From Capilliphycus robustus (GTDB taxonomy: Bacteria; Cyanobacteriota; Cyanobacteriia; Cyanobacteriales; Microcoleaceae), in contig NZ_JAYGHR010000061.1 of NCBI RefSeq assembly GCF_034932365.1, forward strand, positions 1 through 64,000: a DNA stretch of 64,000 nucleotides, read 5' to 3'. Made by a program: the position numbers and the translations under genes. Below the pieces are notes generated by a model. That model did no database searches. It was not told the origin of the DNA and saw nothing but the letters and a program-made list of their open reading frames with translations. Position 1 is the first letter of the stretch, and the number at the start of each line of letters is the position of its first letter. Shown one piece after another: positions 45,246 through 54,590 of the stretch.

Positions 45246-46727
45246 ATGACCAACCTAGAAACGCCAAAACCTGTTGTTAAAAAAGGATTATCTTACAACA
45301 CCAAAGACTGGCAAAAAGGCTATCAATCTCAACCCAATGAATACGACTATCCCATAGAAGATATTGAAGGAGAAATTCCGCCTGAATTAGCAGGAACCCT
45401 GTATCGAAATGGCCCCGGTTTATTAGATATTAACGGTTATCCCCTGCGTCATCCGTTTGACGGAGATGGCATGATTTCAGCCATTACATTTTCTCAGGGT
45501 CGCGCCCATTATCGTAACCGTTATGTGCGGACTCAGGCCTATGTTGAAGAACAAAAAGCAGGAAAACCCCTCTATCGGGGTGTATTTGGAACTCAGAAAC
45601 CGGGCGGTTTGTTGGCGAATGCCTTTGATTTTCGGTTAAAAAATATTGCCAATACTCAAGTGATTTATTGGGGCGGTAAATTGTTAGCCTTGTGGGAAGC
45701 TGCCGAACCTTATGAACTCCATCCCCAAACTTTAGAAACCATTGGACTTGATAACCTCAATGGCATTTTACAACCGGGTGATGCGTTTTCCGCTCATCCT
45801 TGTATTGATCCTCATTGTGAGTTTGATGGCGGTGAACCTTGTTTAGTTAACTTCTCGATTAAACCCGGATTATCCACTACAATTACAATCTACGAACTCA
45901 ATCCCCAAGGCAAACTTTTACGCAAACACGCCCATTCAGTACCGGGATTTGCCTTTATTCACGATTTCGCCATTACTCCAAATTACTGTATTTTATTTCA
46001 AAATCCCGTTCGTTTTAATCCTCTACCTTTTCTGTTTGGGTTTTGTGGGGCGGGAGAATGTGTTGAATTTCAACCGAAACAACCGACAAGGATTTTAGTG
46101 ATTCCTCGAAATCAAAAACAACAACCCGGAATTAGGTGTTTTGAAACTCAGTCTGGGTTTGTTTTCCATCACGCCAATGCCTATGAAAAAGAGGATGAAA
46201 TTTGTGTTGATTCTATTTGTTATCAATCGCTTCCGGGTGTAGATCCGCAAGCTGATTTCCAAGAGACTGATTTTACCACCCTCGCGCCGGGGCAATTGTG
46301 GCATTTTGATATTAATCTAAAAACAGGTAAAGTCGAACGTCAACAAATCGACAGTCGTTGTTGTGAATTTCCCAGCTTACATCCCGAATGGGTGGGGCGT
46401 GCTTATCGTTATGTTTATATCGGCGCCGCCCATGACGCGGAAGGAAATGCACCCCTACAAGCGGTTCTCAAGCTAGACTTACAGACAGGTGAACGTCAAC
46501 TCTGGAGTGCAGCCCCTCACGGCTTTTCCGGTGAACCTGTGTTTGTTCCTCATCCCAACGGTGTGAATGAAGATGATGGCTGGCTGTTGACATTAGTCTA
46601 TGATGCGTGTTATCATAGATCTGATATAGTGATTTTAGATGCAAAAGATATTAATCAGCCCGTTGCTAAACTGCATCTCAAACATCACATTCCCTACGGT
46701 TTACACGGGACGTTTGCTGAGATTTAA
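45246..46727 (+). CDS. Carotenoid cleavage oxygenase (RPE65/CCD family)
   Basis: This 493-aa beta-propeller enzyme shows the four iron-binding histidines in FSAHPCIDP, FIHDFAIT, FVFHHANAYEKE and YGLHGTF at the extreme C-terminus. The family N-terminal signature GTLYRNGPGLLDINGYPLRHPFDGDGMI is present. It is most like cyanobacterial apocarotenoid-15,15'-oxygenase (retinal-forming) enzymes, but cleavage position cannot be decided from sequence. It starts at ATG 45246 with AAGGAAC directly upstream. Confidence 0.93.
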   Translation: MTNLETPKPVVKKGLSYNTKDWQKGYQSQPNEYDYPIEDIEGEIPPELAGTLYRNGPGLLDINGYPLRHPFDGDGMISAITFSQGRAHYRNRYVRTQAYVEEQKAGKPLYRGVFGTQKPGGLLANAFDFRLKNIANTQVIYWGGKLLALWEAAEPYELHPQTLETIGLDNLNGILQPGDAFSAHPCIDPHCEFDGGEPCLVNFSIKPGLSTTITIYELNPQGKLLRKHAHSVPGFAFIHDFAITPNYCILFQNPVRFNPLPFLFGFCGAGECVEFQPKQPTRILVIPRNQKQQPGIRCFETQSGFVFHHANAYEKEDEICVDSICYQSLPGVDPQADFQETDFTTLAPGQLWHFDINLKTGKVERQQIDSRCCEFPSLHPEWVGRAYRYVYIGAAHDAEGNAPLQAVLKLDLQTGERQLWSAAPHGFSGEPVFVPHPNGVNEDDGWLLTLVYDACYHRSDIVILDAKDINQPVAKLHLKHHIPYGLHGTFAEI

Positions 46728-46754
46728 AGATTAAAGTTGTCTTCGCTGCATTAG

Positions 46755-46790
46755 ATTCCATGCCTTTTCCTCAAGGGGAGGGTGTGGAAT
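46755..46790 (+). terminator. Hairpin after carotenoid oxygenase gene
   Basis: ATTCCA...TGGAAT with an inner CCTTTTCC-TCAA-GGGGAGGG pairing (including G-U pairs) lies 28 bp after the stop. No U-tract follows, so it may be an RNA-stabilising structure and not a terminator. The rest of the spacer to 46970 shows nothing I can assign. Confidence 0.35.
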
Positions 46791-46970
46791 TGGTGTGATC
46801 AAGCAGTCGAAACCGGGTTTGTGATCCAGGTGCAAGATCTCAGTTCAAATCGATCTGGCCTAATCTGATCCAGTAATGCTACTGTGGAGTCAAACTCCTA
46901 GCTGGGATTAACTCAGGTTGGTCTAGGCAAGATTCTGGGGAAACCTCTACTCATCTACTCTTATTCAGCG

Positions 46971-48221
46971 ATGCCTCAAGAAGCGTCTACAGTGGAAATC
47001 CGGTTTAGTATCGTCATCACCACTTACAATCGCTTGAATTTGTTAAAACGGGCGATTGACTCAGCTTTAAAGCAAACGATACCCTGTGAGGTGGTGGTTG
47101 CAGATGATTGTTCCTCCGATGGGACTGAAGAATATGTCAAGGGTTTGTGTCAATCTCAGCCGCAACACAGCGATCGCCGTTTAATTTACCATCGTAATCA
47201 TAGCAATAGTGGTCACTGCAAAACCATGAATTTAGGCGTAAGTGTGGCATCGGGAGAGTGGATCAAGCCTCTTGATGATGATGATTATCTTGCACCCAAT
47301 TGTTTAGAAGAAATTCGGCAAGCGATCGCCATTCATCAAACGACAATTACACCAGAAACTCACTCGAAAGCGGTTATTTGTTCTTGCCAAGCTGCACAGA
47401 TTGACCCCAATGGACGAGAACTCAGTCGAACTCGAATTGTTGGCCCCGGAAAAGCATTTTATATTCCTCAAGAAGACATTCATTATGGAATGTTAGTGGA
47501 ACAAGTTCCCTTTGGGACTCCTGTACAAGTGGCTTATCAGCGAGATGCGTTTATTAAGTCGGGGGGTTGGGATTCCAGTGTAGATTTGAATTGTGATGAT
47601 ATTGATTCTTGGATTAAAATAGCTCAGTTTGGTGATGCTATTTTTATTAATCGTTGTCTAGGTTTCCGAACGATTTGGTCGGGAGCTTATAGTCAAAAGC
47701 TGACCCCAGAAAAGCGACTAAAAATGAATATTTTAATGAAAGAGAAAATTTATCATCTGGTTCATCAAAAGCATCATCATCGGCTTCCTGAACTTGATCA
47801 GATTCGCAATTATTTAAGATTACATTGGGGATTAGTTGCCTTGAAAACTGCGAAAATTAATCCGGCGTTGAAGATGGTTTCTTCTGCTATTTTATCACCG
47901 AAAGCTTGGAAAATGCTGTTGTTATCAATAGCAACTCGTCAGCAGTCTAAACTCTCGGGATTAGCTTCTGAATTAAAAAGTCATTCTTCCTCAGTCAATC
48001 CAGATTTAGAAGCAGAGATTTCTGATTCTCAGCAACTAAAAACCTATCTTAAACTTCAGGGGGGTTTAAAGGCAGTTCAACGAGGAAAAATCAATAAAGC
48101 CTCAAAATTTTTATTTCCCTCCCTATTGTCTCCTAGCAATTTAAAGCTATTTATGAATCTTTTGATTTTAGAAAATAATAAAGAGATTATTACCATTCAG
48201 AAAAATATTTTAATTCAGTAA
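46971..48221 (+). CDS. Glycosyltransferase family 2
   Basis: Residues ~10-250 form a GT-A domain: FSIVITTYNRLNLLKRAI, CEVVVADDCSSDGT, NSGHCKTMNLG and the metal-binding WIKPLDDDDYL. The C-terminal ~150 residues are helical and basic (LHWGLVALKTAKINPALK, LQGGLKAVQRGKINKASK), showing an internal pair of related segments I do not recognise. It starts at ATG 46971. An ABC-2 permease follows after 22 bp, so the two are probably co-transcribed. The sugar donor is unknown. Confidence 0.9.
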   Translation: MPQEASTVEIRFSIVITTYNRLNLLKRAIDSALKQTIPCEVVVADDCSSDGTEEYVKGLCQSQPQHSDRRLIYHRNHSNSGHCKTMNLGVSVASGEWIKPLDDDDYLAPNCLEEIRQAIAIHQTTITPETHSKAVICSCQAAQIDPNGRELSRTRIVGPGKAFYIPQEDIHYGMLVEQVPFGTPVQVAYQRDAFIKSGGWDSSVDLNCDDIDSWIKIAQFGDAIFINRCLGFRTIWSGAYSQKLTPEKRLKMNILMKEKIYHLVHQKHHHRLPELDQIRNYLRLHWGLVALKTAKINPALKMVSSAILSPKAWKMLLLSIATRQQSKLSGLASELKSHSSSVNPDLEAEISDSQQLKTYLKLQGGLKAVQRGKINKASKFLFPSLLSPSNLKLFMNLLILENNKEIITIQKNILIQ

Positions 48222-48243
48222 AACAACAGATTAACATTCAAAA

Positions 48244-49023
48244 ATGTGGAAAACTGCCAAAACTTTACTTACAACTTACTATGCCTATATGTTAGAGTAT
48301 CGGGCAGAACTTTTTTTATGGGCATTGTCAGGTTCATTGCCTTTTATAGTCATGGGAATCTGGATAAAAGCCGCTCAATCTCAAGAACTCGCCCTAGAAC
48401 CAGTTGAATTTGCCCGTTATTTTCTAGCGGCTTTTATTGTTCGACAATCTAACGTGGTTTGGGTGATTTGGGAATTTGAGCAAGAAGTCGTCCAAGGAAA
48501 ATTATCACCGCGATTATTACAACCGATTGATCCCGTTTGGCATCATTTTATCTCTCACATCGCCGAACGATTTGCTCGATTTCCGTTTATTATAGGATTG
48601 ATATTGCTGTTTTTTAGCCTTTATCCTCAAGCGTTTTGGATACCTAATTTTACCACAATTTTAACCTTTATTTTAATACTTTTAGTTGCTTTTTGCTTGC
48701 GGTTTGTGATTCAATATACCTTAGCCCTAACTACCTTCTGGATAGAACGGGCATCCGCCTTAGAAAATATTTGGCTTCTTCCCTATTCCTTTTTGTCTGG
48801 AATCATCGCCCCCCTAGAAATGTTTCCGCCAACCCTGCGAGAAATTATTCTCTGGACACCGTTTCCTTACTTAGTCCATTTTCCCGCGTCAGTATTAGTC
48901 GGAACAACAACCGATATTGGGCGAGGATTATTAGTCATGTTAGGTTGGGGTATTGTAATGTTTGGATTGAACCGTTGGTTATGGCGAAAAGGACTGCGAC
49001 AATATTCAGGAATGGGGGCTTAA
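48244..49023 (+). CDS. ABC-2 family transporter permease
   Basis: This 259-aa protein has about six membrane segments and the pattern of the ABC-2 permease family often annotated DUF990: YYAYMLEYRAELFLWALSGSLPFIVMGIW, then EQEVVQGKLSPRLLQPIDPVWHH-type cytoplasmic loop, and LPYSFLSGIIAPLEMFPPTLREI near the end. Such permeases work with a separate ATPase and usually a second permease. Neither is adjacent here, so the partners must be encoded elsewhere. It starts at ATG 48244. Confidence 0.88.
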   Translation: MWKTAKTLLTTYYAYMLEYRAELFLWALSGSLPFIVMGIWIKAAQSQELALEPVEFARYFLAAFIVRQSNVVWVIWEFEQEVVQGKLSPRLLQPIDPVWHHFISHIAERFARFPFIIGLILLFFSLYPQAFWIPNFTTILTFILILLVAFCLRFVIQYTLALTTFWIERASALENIWLLPYSFLSGIIAPLEMFPPTLREIILWTPFPYLVHFPASVLVGTTTDIGRGLLVMLGWGIVMFGLNRWLWRKGLRQYSGMGA

Positions 49024-49173
49024 TAACGGAGAGTCAATTCTATTCAACGTCAACGATTCACCTCAAATTCTACAGACAATCGCTATATTAGAATTATCCC
49101 TCAAACAAACAAGATCTCCAACAAGCCTTAATTTTTCCATTGTCCAAAACCACCTACGCGGAACACCAAAACG

Positions 49174-49770
49174 ATGATAGCCCTTTCTGACCATTATCCC
49201 CTAACTCCAGAACAATACCTGGAACTCGAAACTCAAAGCCCTGTCAAACACGAATATATTGATGGCGAAATCTACGCAATGGCAGGAACAACCGACACCC
49301 ATAACACAATTGCAGGAAACCTGTTTACTCTCATTCGCAGCCACCTACGCGGAACAAACTGCCGTGTTTATTTTGCCGATATTAAAGCCCGTCTCGAACA
49401 ATGCAACTGCTTTTATTATCCCGATATTCTCGTAACTTGTGACCCCCAAGACCAAGAAACTGCTACCTATAAACGCTTTCCTAAACTAATTATTGAAGTG
49501 CTTTCTGCAAGTACCGAAGCCTTTGATAGAGGAGACAAATTCAACGACTACCAAACTTTAGACAGTCTGGAAGAATATGTTTTAGTAAACACTAAACATC
49601 AACGAGTTGAAATTTTCCTACGCAACGAACAAGGGGGATGGATTTTTAAAACCTATACTCCTAGCGAAGCCACTTTTCCTCTGCAAAGTTTAAATTTAAC
49701 GGTATCTTTAACTGACCTCTATGAAGATGTCACCCTTGAGAAAGAATCAACAGCAACTGCTGAACCCTGA
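49174..49770 (+). CDS. Uma2 family (DUF820) endonuclease-like protein
   Basis: This 198-aa protein has the classic Uma2 pattern: LTPEQYLELETQSPVKHEYIDGEIYAMAG, THNTIAGNL, the PD motif YYPDILVTC, KLIIEVLS and FDRGDKFNDYQTLDSLEEYVLV. It is a PD-(D/E)XK fold family of unresolved function. It is only distantly similar to the Uma2 at 1651. A 16-bp sequence of its own reading frame (CCACCTACGCGGAACA at 49341) also occurs just upstream of the start (49150). Confidence 0.92.
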   Translation: MIALSDHYPLTPEQYLELETQSPVKHEYIDGEIYAMAGTTDTHNTIAGNLFTLIRSHLRGTNCRVYFADIKARLEQCNCFYYPDILVTCDPQDQETATYKRFPKLIIEVLSASTEAFDRGDKFNDYQTLDSLEEYVLVNTKHQRVEIFLRNEQGGWIFKTYTPSEATFPLQSLNLTVSLTDLYEDVTLEKESTATAEP

Positions 49771-50117
49771 ATCTGTTTGAGAATCGAGAAATGCTGTTAG
49801 GAAACAGGAGACAGGGAATAGACAATCTTGCATTCATGCAAAAGGGAAATAACTGTTATAGCACTACGCATAACGGTTAGGACATTGGTAAATGCTGAAA
49901 ATATTTTCTGCTGGCACTTTTGCCCTTCGGGTTCAGCAGTTGCTCCTTGATGGAAACCACCAAGATCGCACTGCTTCACCTCTTGCCTGTTGCCTTTTGC
50001 CTAGCGCGTAGCGCTATAACTGGTAGGAGTAATTTATGAATTACCCCTACAAGACTGATCACTGTAAAAACTCCCTATCAATCATCTATAGCCAACATTT
50101 AAGGATTTTAGATAACC
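49771..50117. other. Intergenic region with dispersed repeat fragments
   Basis: A 347-bp spacer between two convergent genes. It contains short repeat-like pieces (TAGCGCGTAGCGCTA palindrome near 50003, GGTAGGAGTAATT...AATTACCCCTAC near 50020-50050) and TTGCCTGTTGCCTTTTGCC. I see no gene in it. Confidence 0.5.
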
Positions 50118-52043
50118 TTATTCAACGTCGAGAATCAACTCATAATTAATCGGATCTTTTGAATCAGAAACTACGACAATTTCATAATAACCTGTATCAT
50201 CTAACTGTCCTGACCAACTCTGAAGTCTCGCATCTTCCAGTATTGTTTTAGCTTTTTTGCGGCGACTCGGAGTATAGACAGAAAGAAAAGTAGATTTCTG
50301 TGGCACGTTTAATTTTATCCGTAAATTTTGCTTCCGTTTTAGCCAAGCAATATAGACTTTTCCCTCACCCGGTTGTAAGACTCCTTGTATCAGTTTATTG
50401 CTGGCATTATCATCAAACTGAACCTCTTTTAGATTCTGCCCTTGCTGTAACAACTTTAATTGATCCGCACTTAAGGCTTGCCAAACCTGACCAATAGGCA
50501 AATCCAGTAAATTTTGACCACGAGGTTGTTCAGAAAATAAATAGAAAAATCGAGCATCCGATAAATCTTCTAAGGCACGACTACTTAAATTTAACGCATC
50601 GGCATCCCTCTTCCACTGTTCAAGATCAGCGACGGTGTACTGTCCTAATTTACGGCGAGATTCATCACTAATTACAGCGAGTCGATTTAACACATCATAA
50701 GCCGTTTTATCCCATCGTTTTCGCCAGGAAGCATCAGCAGAATCAGACGTTAACGTTCGGCCCCTTTGAGTGGGATAACGATGATAAAATTCCTCATTCA
50801 CCAGTTCAATCAAATATTGATAATCGACACCTAACTCTTGACGGCGATTTTGGATAAACTCCTGACGTTGCAGTTCACCCATCGCTGTAAATTTGCTATC
50901 CTCTGATTTGGGGAGGCGATTCATCCAGTAAGAACCACTCATCCAACCGATTCCCCCCATAACCACCATAGAAACCGAGACTAACAGTACCGTTCTCCAA
51001 GTTGAAGATAAATTCCAGGGAAGTTTCAGCCATTGATATTGGGTTTTTTGGAGAACTGTGTTTGGAGTCGCAGCAACAGGGGTAGGAATTGGCATTTCTA
51101 CGGGCGGAGGCTGGGTTAACACCACAGGCAAATGATCGATCTCGGGCGGGGTTTGTGTGGGAATATGAGGGAGTACAACTGGGGTATCGTTGAGCGCTTG
51201 TAGGACTTGCGAGGCGCTTTGATAGCGATCCTCGGGTTTGTACGCCAACATTTTATCCAAAATTGCGGCTAACTTCGGATTGACGGTTGCTTGCGATCGC
51301 CAATTCCAGGTGAGATGATAACTATCAATCAGATGCTGGGGTTCTTTTCCCGTCAACATAACCACCACCGTCGCCGCCAAGCCATACAAATCACTGTGAG
51401 GAGAAGCAATTCCCATCTGCATTTGTTCTTCGGGAGCATAACCCAGTTTTCCCAAACGAGTCGCAGGACTGGGCGGAAGCTGACGAACACCCAATTCCGA
51501 ATCAACCTTGGCTTTAATCTGTTTTACACCTCCAAAATCAATCAAAACCGGTAATCCATCAGCTTGACGTCGAATCACATTATCGGGAGAGATATCGCGA
51601 TGAATCACCCCATGAGAGTGAATGTATTGCAGCACAGGTAATAGCTGCAACATAACTTGTGTGACTTCCAGTTCACTGAAGCGAGTTCCCTGGCTTTTGT
51701 ATTGGGTGATTAATTCTCGATAGGTTGAACCCTTGACATAATCTTGAACGACAAACAAATAACCCTTGCCATCAATTTTCTCACGGAACAGTTCTCGAAA
51801 ACAAGGAATTTGCGGATGTTTGAGTTGATAGAGAATTTGGGCTTCTCGTTCAAAGAGTTCTTGAGACTTTTGCAAGCCATAACTTCCTTGAACTTGCGGG
51901 GCGAATTCCTTTAACACACACAGTTCGTTAAACCGATACTGATCTTCTGCTAAGTAGGTGCGTCCAAAACCACCATGCCCCAATTGGCGCATAATGTGAT
52001 AATGATTTCGCAGGATCATGCCCGGATAAATGGAGGTACTCAT
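50118..52043 (-). CDS. Ser/Thr protein kinase with membrane anchor and C-terminal sensor domain
   Basis: Residues ~12-275 form a Hanks-type kinase: glycine loop GHGGFGRTYLAED, ATP lysine in CVLKEF, catalytic HRDISPDNVI, DFGGVKQIK and APEEQ. The linker is Pro/Thr-rich, and one membrane segment (WRTVLLVSVSMVVMGGIGWM) follows at ~residues 347-367. The C-terminal ~270 residues are probably extracytoplasmic, with a helical part and a beta-rich end (KVYIAWLKRKQNLRIKLNVP). I do not recognise the domain; it is not PASTA. It starts at ATG 52043. It stands alone, divergent from the PEP-CTERM gene. Confidence 0.93.
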   Translation of the reverse strand: MSTSIYPGMILRNHYHIMRQLGHGGFGRTYLAEDQYRFNELCVLKEFAPQVQGSYGLQKSQELFEREAQILYQLKHPQIPCFRELFREKIDGKGYLFVVQDYVKGSTYRELITQYKSQGTRFSELEVTQVMLQLLPVLQYIHSHGVIHRDISPDNVIRRQADGLPVLIDFGGVKQIKAKVDSELGVRQLPPSPATRLGKLGYAPEEQMQMGIASPHSDLYGLAATVVVMLTGKEPQHLIDSYHLTWNWRSQATVNPKLAAILDKMLAYKPEDRYQSASQVLQALNDTPVVLPHIPTQTPPEIDHLPVVLTQPPPVEMPIPTPVAATPNTVLQKTQYQWLKLPWNLSSTWRTVLLVSVSMVVMGGIGWMSGSYWMNRLPKSEDSKFTAMGELQRQEFIQNRRQELGVDYQYLIELVNEEFYHRYPTQRGRTLTSDSADASWRKRWDKTAYDVLNRLAVISDESRRKLGQYTVADLEQWKRDADALNLSSRALEDLSDARFFYLFSEQPRGQNLLDLPIGQVWQALSADQLKLLQQGQNLKEVQFDDNASNKLIQGVLQPGEGKVYIAWLKRKQNLRIKLNVPQKSTFLSVYTPSRRKKAKTILEDARLQSWSGQLDDTGYYEIVVVSDSKDPINYELILDVE

Positions 52044-52465
52044 GGATTTGAGGGATTAAACTCAGGGTTCAAGTTGAGTCGGGTGTAGTAAATTTTAGAT
52101 TAGCAGTCGATCTGAGAATCCGATTCAATAGGCTCCCATGCCCAATTTACATTAGAGACAGTGATCATCACGGGTATAGCCATCTTGATCAGATCAAGAC
52201 CAGGGACAACAATTAAAGTTGATCAAGAGGGTTCACTGGTATTTTAAGCCTTATCAGCCCTTTTGCGAGACCGTCGCAGGGTCAACCCAGGAACTTTGAG
52301 AGATTTACATGATTTTTACAACTCTCCCTATTGGATTTTACACAAGGCTCTGGTTTTCTGGGGTTTAGGCTATCTATATTGGGACAATACGAACTCAAAC
52401 CCCTTATTGATCTGATTTGGGGGTGTTGCTTGTATTAATCCAATGTTAAGAACTTGAAAAACCCA
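52044..52465. other. Divergent intergenic region between kinase and PEP-CTERM gene
   Basis: A ~420-bp region with no supported ORF. It must hold promoters for both directions; TATATT-like sequences (TATCTATATTGGGAC near 52370) are compatible with a -10 for the plus-strand gene. No strong hairpin or repeat is apparent. Confidence 0.4.
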
Positions 52466-52598
52466 ATGACAAAAACGCCACGCATTGCTTCTGCTGCGGC
52501 TATTATCGGGACTTTAGCGTTTCCCGGTGTGAATGCTTTACCCAGTCAAGCTGCTTTATTAGTGGGGAATACAGAAGGAAATAATATTCTCCTGTTTG
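52466..52598 (+). pseudogene. 5' fragment of a PEP-CTERM secreted protein gene, interrupted by tnpB element
   Basis: From ATG 52466 the 44 codons encode a Sec signal peptide (IASAAAIIGTLAFPG, cleavage near SQA-A) and the start of a mature beta-propeller-like chain, LLVGNTEGNNILLF. The reading frame then runs into the IS605-type element and becomes nonsense. The remainder of the gene lies at 53899-54523. Removing 52598-53899 (1302 nt) restores the frame exactly. Confidence 0.8.
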
Positions 52599-52640
52599 TT
52601 GACATCCTCCCTCGCCGGAGACGAGGGATTCCCAAACATC
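52599..52640 (-). ncRNA. Right-end hairpin, probable omega-RNA 3' part
   Basis: In TnpB systems the right end and the 3' part of tnpB are transcribed as the guide (omega) RNA, with the guide taken from DNA just beyond the right end. Here CCCTCG-TCTCCGG-CGAGGG and the terminal ATGTCAA would form the scaffold end. The guide would be the adjacent host sequence, beginning about CAAACAGGAGAAT on the minus strand, which is PEP-CTERM gene sequence. Confidence 0.5.
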
Positions 52641-52641
52641 G

Positions 52642-53814
52642 CTATTTGGGTTTCTGCTTCTTAGCACCTGGCTTAACAGATTTACTCTGTTCGGCTCTTA
52701 TGGTCGCTCCACAGATTGACACTGCGAGTCCCGCAGCCAAAATATTTATACTTGCATTGATATCCCTGTCGTGGTGAGAATTGCATTTAGGGCAATCCCA
52801 TTCTCGGATATTCAACGGCATTCTTTCTGCAATGTATCCACAGTTGGAACATCGTTTTGAACTAGGAAACCATCGATCTATTTTGATCAACTCTCGTCCA
52901 TACCACGAGGCTTTATAAGTAAGTTGTCGGACAAGTTCTCCCCAGTTAGCATCACTAATTGCTCTAGCTAATTTGTGATTCTTGACCATGTTCTTTACCG
53001 CCAAGTCCTCAACCACTATCGTTTGATTTTCACGAATGAGTTGAGTGGTTAACTTGTGAGTATGGTCACGCCTACAATCAGCAATTTTAGCTTGAATTTT
53101 AGCAACTTTAACTCGGGCTTTCTCTCTGTTTTTTGAGCCTTTAATTTTTCGGCTTAAAGACTTTTGAGCAAGTCGGAGTTTTTTGTGTAGTTTATTAAAG
53201 TGTTTGGGGTTGGAAACTTTAACCCCGTCAGAAGTGGTGAACAGACTGGTAATTCCCAGATCTATTCCCACTTTTTTATCGATGGGCCTGAGCTTCTGGT
53301 CTGTTGGGTCGTTGATCCTCAAAGAAACAAACCATCTTCCGCTCGGATCTAATTTAACCGTTATGGTAGACGGGCTACAACCAGTAGGAAGTTGACGACT
53401 CCACCGGATAGGTAAGGGTTCAAAGCATTTAGCCAAATAGACTTGACCTTCTTTGAATTTGAAGGCTGACTTGGTAAACTCAGCACTGCCTCCGTTACGT
53501 TTCTTTTTGAAGTTTGGGTATTTTGCTCGACCCGCAAAGAAGTTGGTAAATGCAGTTTGTAGATGCCTTAAACCTTGCTGAAGTGGAACACAACTGACCT
53601 CATTCAAAAAGTCTAATTCCTTCTCTTTTTTCCACTCCGTCAGCATTGAAGATGTTTGAGAATAGCCCACTCGTTCCTTTTGTTCGTACCACGCTTGAGT
53701 TCGCGCCGCCAGTGCCAAGTTGTACACCAGTCTTACGCACCCCAATGTTCTCCTCAACAGACTTTCCTGTTCGGGAGTTGGATAGAATCGGTAACGGCAG
53801 GCTTTTTCTGTCAT
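52642..53814 (-). CDS. tnpB: TnpB, RNA-guided nuclease of IS605-type element
   Basis: This intact 390-aa TnpB has an N-terminal helix-turn-helix part (FYPTPEQESLLRRTLGCVRLVYN) and RuvC catalytic residues Asp185 (GIDLGITSL), Glu269 (VVEDLAVKNM) and Asp351 (DRDINASINI). A zinc finger (CSNCG...CPKC, residues ~322-344) sits between the second and third. It ends in a Lys-rich tail. TnpB cleaves DNA guided by omega-RNA from the right end and promotes element retention. No tnpA is present, so movement would need a transposase in trans. It starts at ATG 53814. Confidence 0.95.
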   Translation of the reverse strand: MTEKACRYRFYPTPEQESLLRRTLGCVRLVYNLALAARTQAWYEQKERVGYSQTSSMLTEWKKEKELDFLNEVSCVPLQQGLRHLQTAFTNFFAGRAKYPNFKKKRNGGSAEFTKSAFKFKEGQVYLAKCFEPLPIRWSRQLPTGCSPSTITVKLDPSGRWFVSLRINDPTDQKLRPIDKKVGIDLGITSLFTTSDGVKVSNPKHFNKLHKKLRLAQKSLSRKIKGSKNREKARVKVAKIQAKIADCRRDHTHKLTTQLIRENQTIVVEDLAVKNMVKNHKLARAISDANWGELVRQLTYKASWYGRELIKIDRWFPSSKRCSNCGYIAERMPLNIREWDCPKCNSHHDRDINASINILAAGLAVSICGATIRAEQSKSVKPGAKKQKPK

Positions 53815-53898
53815 GCGTCACATCTTAGCATATAGTATGTGAAAGCTGCAATTAAAGAGGCGTTTCCTCCCCTCGGCATAGCCGAGGGTCTCCACGCC

Positions 53899-54523
53899 AA
53901 ATTCAGATGACTTGAATTTTGGCCCTGATGGCAACCTCTATGTGACCACTCAGGGGAGTATTGCCACCAATGGTCAAGCTGACTTTAGTGCTGGTCTTCC
54001 CAGTCAGGTGTTGCGTTTTGATCTTGCCACAAAAACCTCGACGGTATTTGCTGAACCGACGCCCTCACCCGATAGTTTTGGCTTTGTCAGTTTATTGGGG
54101 TTAGCGTTGGGGTTTGAGGGAGATTTATGGGTCAGTGATTTTGCCAATGATATTCGCCGCTACGATCTAGAAACGGGTGATTTAGTGAGTGTTTTATCTA
54201 CAAACTACACGGGAACAATTCCAAGTAATAATTTTATTGGGAATTTAACTTTTGACCCTAATAACATCCTTTATGCAGTCGGTTTTGATTTTACAAATGG
54301 TAATGTTGGAGCGATTCTGCGCTACGATGGCATTACGGTCGAACCGTTGCCTTCTGTCGGAAATACCAGTGCAGTTTTTGTTGCGCCGAATGACAAGTTA
54401 CTCCGTCCTATTGGGATCACTTTTACCACACAGATTCCTCTGAAAACAGTGCCGGAACCCGTTTCTGTGTTAAGTTTGCTAGCAATTGGAGTTTGGGGAA
54501 TTCAGACTAAATTCCGTCGATAA
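53899..54523 (+). pseudogene. 3' fragment of the PEP-CTERM secreted protein gene
   Basis: Continuing the frame of the 5' fragment, this encodes NSDDLNFGPDGNLYVTT and propeller-like strands (GFEGDLWVSDFANDIRRYDLE, GNVGAILRYDG). It ends with a PEP-CTERM sorting signal: VPEPVSVLSLLAIGVWGIQT followed by KFRR. PEP-CTERM proteins are sorted by exosortase to the cell surface. The 3' part has a possible TTG at 53912 but no signal peptide of its own, so the surface protein is probably not made. The frame is otherwise undamaged, suggesting recent disruption. Confidence 0.8.
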
Positions 54524-54561
54524 TCCTTTTTTGATCTTGAATAAATTCGGCAACAGATTAG

Positions 54562-54590
54562 CCCTCGGCAAACGCCGGGGGTTTATTTTA
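54562..54590 (+). terminator. Rho-independent terminator after PEP-CTERM gene
   Basis: CCCTCGGC-AAAC-GCCGGGGG followed by TTTATTTTA, 38 bp after the stop. The stem includes one G-U pair. Confidence 0.75.

Larger units (their letters stand above)
52599..53898 (-). mobile_element. IS200/IS605-family element with tnpB only
   Basis: This ~1.3-kb element on the minus strand carries tnpB and no tnpA. Its left end (plus-strand right side) is a long imperfect palindrome at 53859-53898: outer GGCGT/ACGCC and inner CCCTCGG-CTAT-GCCGAGGG. Its right end, just after the tnpB stop, is the hairpin CCCTCG...CGAGGG followed by GGATGTCAA. Subterminal hairpins and the absence of inverted terminal repeats or target duplication are typical. 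It interrupts a PEP-CTERM gene. Exact ends may be off by one or two bases. Confidence 0.85.

Noticed and set aside
46830..46885. tRNA-like GTTCAAATC sequence in an intergenic region
   Set aside because: No acceptor or anticodon stem can be built around it.
49150..49356. 16-bp direct repeat CCACCTACGCGGAACA upstream of and inside the second Uma2 gene
   Set aside because: Short, no matching boundary structure; probably a gene-fragment duplication or chance and not a functional site.
53912..54523. Distal PEP-CTERM part as an independent gene starting at TTG
   Set aside because: It would lack the signal peptide needed for exosortase sorting, and the frame continues seamlessly from the 5' fragment once the tnpB element is removed.
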